A stretch of DNA of 7,364 bases from Deltaproteobacteria bacterium (lineage in GTDB: Bacteria; Desulfobacterota; DSM-4660; Desulfatiglandales; B25-G16). The notes below the pieces were generated by a model, which was not told the origin of the DNA, did not search any database, and saw nothing but the letters and a program-made list of their open reading frames with translations. Positions within the stretch are counted from its first letter, which is position 1. Each line of letters begins with the position of its first letter. The translations under genes and the position numbers were made by a program. Location of the stretch: positions 1-7,364 of the forward strand of contig QMLT01000078.1 of assembly GCA_003646875.1 (NCBI GenBank), read 5' to 3'. This document shows, in pieces, positions 5,364 to 7,364 of this stretch.

Positions 5364-6545
5364 ATGTCTGTTTCAAGCAAAATTAGAACCTCAATCCAGA
5401 ATGCCTCATGGGTAAGAAAGATGTTCGAGGAGGGAGCTCTCAGAAAAGAAAAATATGGCCCTGAGAATGTATTTGACTTTAGCCTGGGAAATCCAAACCT
5501 TGAACCGCCAGCAAAGTTTGGAGAGATTTTAAGGGAATTGACCTCCAACCATTCATCCGGTATGCATCGATACATGCCGAATGCGGGCTTTGTTGAAACG
5601 CGTGAGGCGGTGGCTCATTACCTGGGAGATATCCATAACCTTTCCTTTGGCGCTGAGGATATAGTTATGACTGTAGGAGCAGCCGGGGCAATAAATGTGG
5701 TCCTGAAAACCATACTTAATCCAGGTGATGAGGTAATTATACCTGCGCCCTATTTTATGGAATATAATTTTTATATAGATAATTATGGTGGTATTGCCAG
5801 GACTGTTAATACCAATCCTGACTTTTCCCTTGATCTTTTTGCAATTGAGGGAGCTATCCATTCCAATACAAAAGCAGTATTGATAAACAACCCCAACAAT
5901 CCCACAGGTAAGGTTTACAGAAATGAGGAACTGACACAATTGGGTGAGCTTTTAGACCGATACAGCCAAAGATATGGGGAGCCAATCTATCTGATATCTG
6001 ACGAGCCATACAGCAAAATAATCTATAATGGTTTGAGGTTTACCTCTATATTTAATGCCTATAGAGAGAGTTTTGTGGTAACATCATTCTCGAAAGATAT
6101 ATCTCTTCCAGGAGAAAGAATTGGATATGTTGCTGTCCATCCCCTTATGGCTGATAAGGATATTATTATAGAGGGATTAGGTATGTGCAACAGAATCCTT
6201 GGGTTTGTAAACGCCCCGGCCTTGATGCAACGGGTGGTACCGTTTTTATTGGAGGATAGTGTTGACGTGGAGCTTTATCGGCAAAAGAGAGATCTCCTTT
6301 GCGCAGGTCTGAATTCCGCTGGCTACCGTTTTGCCATGCCCGAGGGGACATTTTACCTTTTTCCTGAAACCCCTATTCCAGATGATGTGGAGTTTGTCAG
6401 GTCTCTTCAGGAGGAGAATATTCTCACTGTTCCGGGAGCAGGTTTTGGAGGCCCCGGGTACTTTAGAATTGCCTTTTGTGTGGAAAATGACACAATAGAA
6501 AGGGCAATGCCTGGATTTGCAAGAGTAATGGAAAAGTATAGATAA
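5364..6545 (+). CDS. fold-type I PLP-dependent aminotransferase, probably acting on aromatic amino acids
   Basis: The 393-residue protein is a full-length class I/II aminotransferase of the aspartate aminotransferase superfamily. The PLP-binding lysine is K244 in SFSKDISLPGERIGY, with R252 as the phosphate-binding arginine. N179 lies in the NNPNNPTG motif, D213 and Y216 in ISDEPY contact the cofactor, Y130 stacks on the ring, and R368 in YFRIAF should bind the substrate carboxylate. Nothing is missing, so it should transfer amino groups between amino acids and 2-oxo acids in the cytoplasm. Sequence alone does not fix the substrate. The Phe/Tyr-rich leader and attenuator just upstream suggest the last step of phenylalanine and tyrosine synthesis (amination of phenylpyruvate or 4-hydroxyphenylpyruvate, or of prephenate). 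AAAGGG at 5352-5357 precedes the ATG by 6 nt. Its stop codon overlaps the Shine-Dalgarno of the ferredoxin gene. Aspartate or alanine specificity remains possible. Confidence 0.9.
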   Translation: MSVSSKIRTSIQNASWVRKMFEEGALRKEKYGPENVFDFSLGNPNLEPPAKFGEILRELTSNHSSGMHRYMPNAGFVETREAVAHYLGDIHNLSFGAEDIVMTVGAAGAINVVLKTILNPGDEVIIPAPYFMEYNFYIDNYGGIARTVNTNPDFSLDLFAIEGAIHSNTKAVLINNPNNPTGKVYRNEELTQLGELLDRYSQRYGEPIYLISDEPYSKIIYNGLRFTSIFNAYRESFVVTSFSKDISLPGERIGYVAVHPLMADKDIIIEGLGMCNRILGFVNAPALMQRVVPFLLEDSVDVELYRQKRDLLCAGLNSAGYRFAMPEGTFYLFPETPIPDDVEFVRSLQEENILTVPGAGFGGPGYFRIAFCVENDTIERAMPGFARVMEKYR

Positions 6546-6555
6546 GGAGGTTGGT

Positions 6556-6981
6556 ATGTACGCAAAGATGGTTCACCTCAGGTTTCCTCGAGAGATTGTC
6601 AATGAACCTATTGTAATGAATTTGGTCAAGAGATTTGACCTCTCATGTAATATATTAAAGGCCACCATTTATCCCAGAAAAGAAGGAATGGTCGTTATGG
6701 AGCTGAGCGGACACCGGAAAAACTACAAATCCGGTGTTAAGTATCTCAAGAATCTCGGTATAAAGGTAGACAATATAAGCCAGGATATAAAGAGAAATGA
6801 GGAGAAATGTTTTCATTGTGGAGCGTGCACAGCAGTTTGCCCTACCGGCGCCCTTTATATTGAAAGACCAGAGATGAGAGTGGCATTTGATAAGGATAAA
6901 TGCAGCGCCTGCGAGCTTTGTGTAATAGCCTGTCCTGCCAAGGCCATGGAGGTCAATTTCGACAAGGGCCTCCTCGAATAA
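6556..6981 (+). CDS. NIL-domain 2[4Fe-4S] ferredoxin
   Basis: This 141-residue protein joins an N-terminal NIL domain (about 5-77) to a bacterial-type ferredoxin with two [4Fe-4S] motifs: C85-x2-C88-x2-C91-x3-C95-P and C116-x2-C119-x2-C122-x3-C126-P. There is an additional cysteine, C31, in the NIL part. No signal peptide is seen, so it acts in the cytoplasm as an electron carrier or Fe-S/sulfur-handling protein. Proteins of this architecture are known in methanogens and sulfate reducers; one (MA1822 of Methanosarcina) is reported to take part in homocysteine synthesis from sulfide. Orthology to it here is only a suggestion, because its usual COG1900 partner is not in the window. AAGGAGG (6544-6550) lies 5 nt before the ATG and overlaps the aminotransferase stop codon, so the two genes are almost certainly co-translated. 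mnmA follows after 60 nt. Confidence 0.9.
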   Translation: MYAKMVHLRFPREIVNEPIVMNLVKRFDLSCNILKATIYPRKEGMVVMELSGHRKNYKSGVKYLKNLGIKVDNISQDIKRNEEKCFHCGACTAVCPTGALYIERPEMRVAFDKDKCSACELCVIACPAKAMEVNFDKGLLE

Positions 6982-7041
6982 TTCTCCAACACTGAACCCT
7001 TGTAATATCAATAGTCCGTTAACAAAATCCAAGCTCAAGAC

Positions 7042-7364
7042 ATGACTAATAGGGAAAAAACCATTGCCGTGGCCCTTAGTGGCGGTGTGGATAGCGCTTA
7101 TGCTGCATCTATTTTGAAGGATGAAGGGTGGAATATTATAGGGATTCATCTTCTTCTTCCCATTTCACCCAAAGAAAGGGAAGAAAAGGTAAGGATAACT
7201 AAATTACTTTCAGATAGATTAAATATCCCCTTATATCTTTTAGATGTAAACAATTCTTTCCAAAAAGAGGTCATTGATTATTTTACTAGATCTTACTTTT
7301 TGGGCTTAACACCAAATCCCTGTGTTGTTTGTAATTATGTGGTCAAGTTTGAACGGATTATTAA
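7042..7364 (+). CDS. mnmA: tRNA 2-thiouridylase MnmA, N-terminal part (cut by window end)
   Basis: The frame is open from ATG 7042 to the window end (107 complete codons), so only about the first third of a usual MnmA is present. The PP-loop ATP-binding motif is SGGVDS at residues 13-18. The tRNA/catalytic motif PNP-C94-V-V-C97-N with VVKF follows at 91-103. MnmA activates U34 of tRNA-Lys, -Glu and -Gln with ATP and replaces its 2-oxygen by sulfur. C97 matches the catalytic cysteine of E. coli MnmA (C102), where the residue at the C94 position is Asp (D99); the Cys form is common outside gammaproteobacteria. An in-frame stop at 7012-7014 leaves ATG 7042 as the only ordinary start, although no strong Shine-Dalgarno is visible. 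It lies 60 nt beyond the NIL-ferredoxin gene on the same strand with no terminator between, so it may share that transcript. A specialised MnmA paralogue cannot be excluded. Confidence 0.85.
   Translation, partial: MTNREKTIAVALSGGVDSAYAASILKDEGWNIIGIHLLLPISPKEREEKVRITKLLSDRLNIPLYLLDVNNSFQKEVIDYFTRSYFLGLTPNPCVVCNYVVKFERII

Noticed and set aside
5553..5939. 128-codon minus-strand frame inside the aminotransferase gene
   Set aside because: It lies wholly antisense to conserved aminotransferase sequence and its translation shows no family features.
6655..7149. 164-codon minus-strand frame across the ferredoxin and mnmA starts
   Set aside because: It is antisense to two genes with clear motifs and shows no recognisable domain; it is a chance open frame.

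Overview
The window looks like chromosomal DNA from an anaerobic Gram-negative-type bacterium, most plausibly Desulfobacterota (deltaproteobacterial) or a nearby lineage. This placement is an inference from protein style: a soluble GAF/GAF/PAS histidine kinase, a coiled-coil HD-GYP protein, a NIL-domain ferredoxin and a PNPCxxCN-type MnmA. It also rests on the intergenic repeats, which resemble dispersed repeats I associate with such genomes. No gene identifies a species. All supported genes are on the + strand.

Region 1 (1-239) is non-coding. It holds a roughly 140-bp MITE-like element with perfect 13-bp terminal inverted repeats around two strong G/C-rich hairpins, followed by a possible promoter and a strong ribosome binding site for the first gene.

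Region 2 (240-5117) is a five-gene signalling cluster. In order it encodes a cytoplasmic sensor histidine kinase, a single-domain response regulator, an HD-GYP cyclic-di-GMP phosphodiesterase, a PilZ cyclic-di-GMP receptor and a membrane-anchored class III adenylate cyclase. The set could connect a phosphorelay with both c-di-GMP (breakdown and sensing) and cAMP (synthesis). A 64-bp array of 7-bp repeats with inverted arms separates the response regulator from the HD-GYP gene.

Region 3 (5118-5363) is the most interesting stretch. It has a good sigma-70-type promoter, a 27-codon reading frame in which 10 codons are Phe or Tyr, and two mutually exclusive RNA hairpins: a 14-bp antiterminator whose 5' arm ends at the first base of the peptide's stop codon, and a perfect 11-bp terminator followed by seven T. 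This is the architecture of a Phe/Tyr leader-peptide transcription attenuator.

Region 4 (5364-7364) holds the likely regulated genes: a fold-type I PLP aminotransferase, a NIL-domain 2[4Fe-4S] ferredoxin whose Shine-Dalgarno overlaps the aminotransferase stop codon, and the 5' part of mnmA (tRNA 2-thiouridylase), cut by the window edge. The attenuator points to a role for the aminotransferase in Phe/Tyr formation. The two downstream genes are sulfur or Fe-S related and may be co-transcribed.
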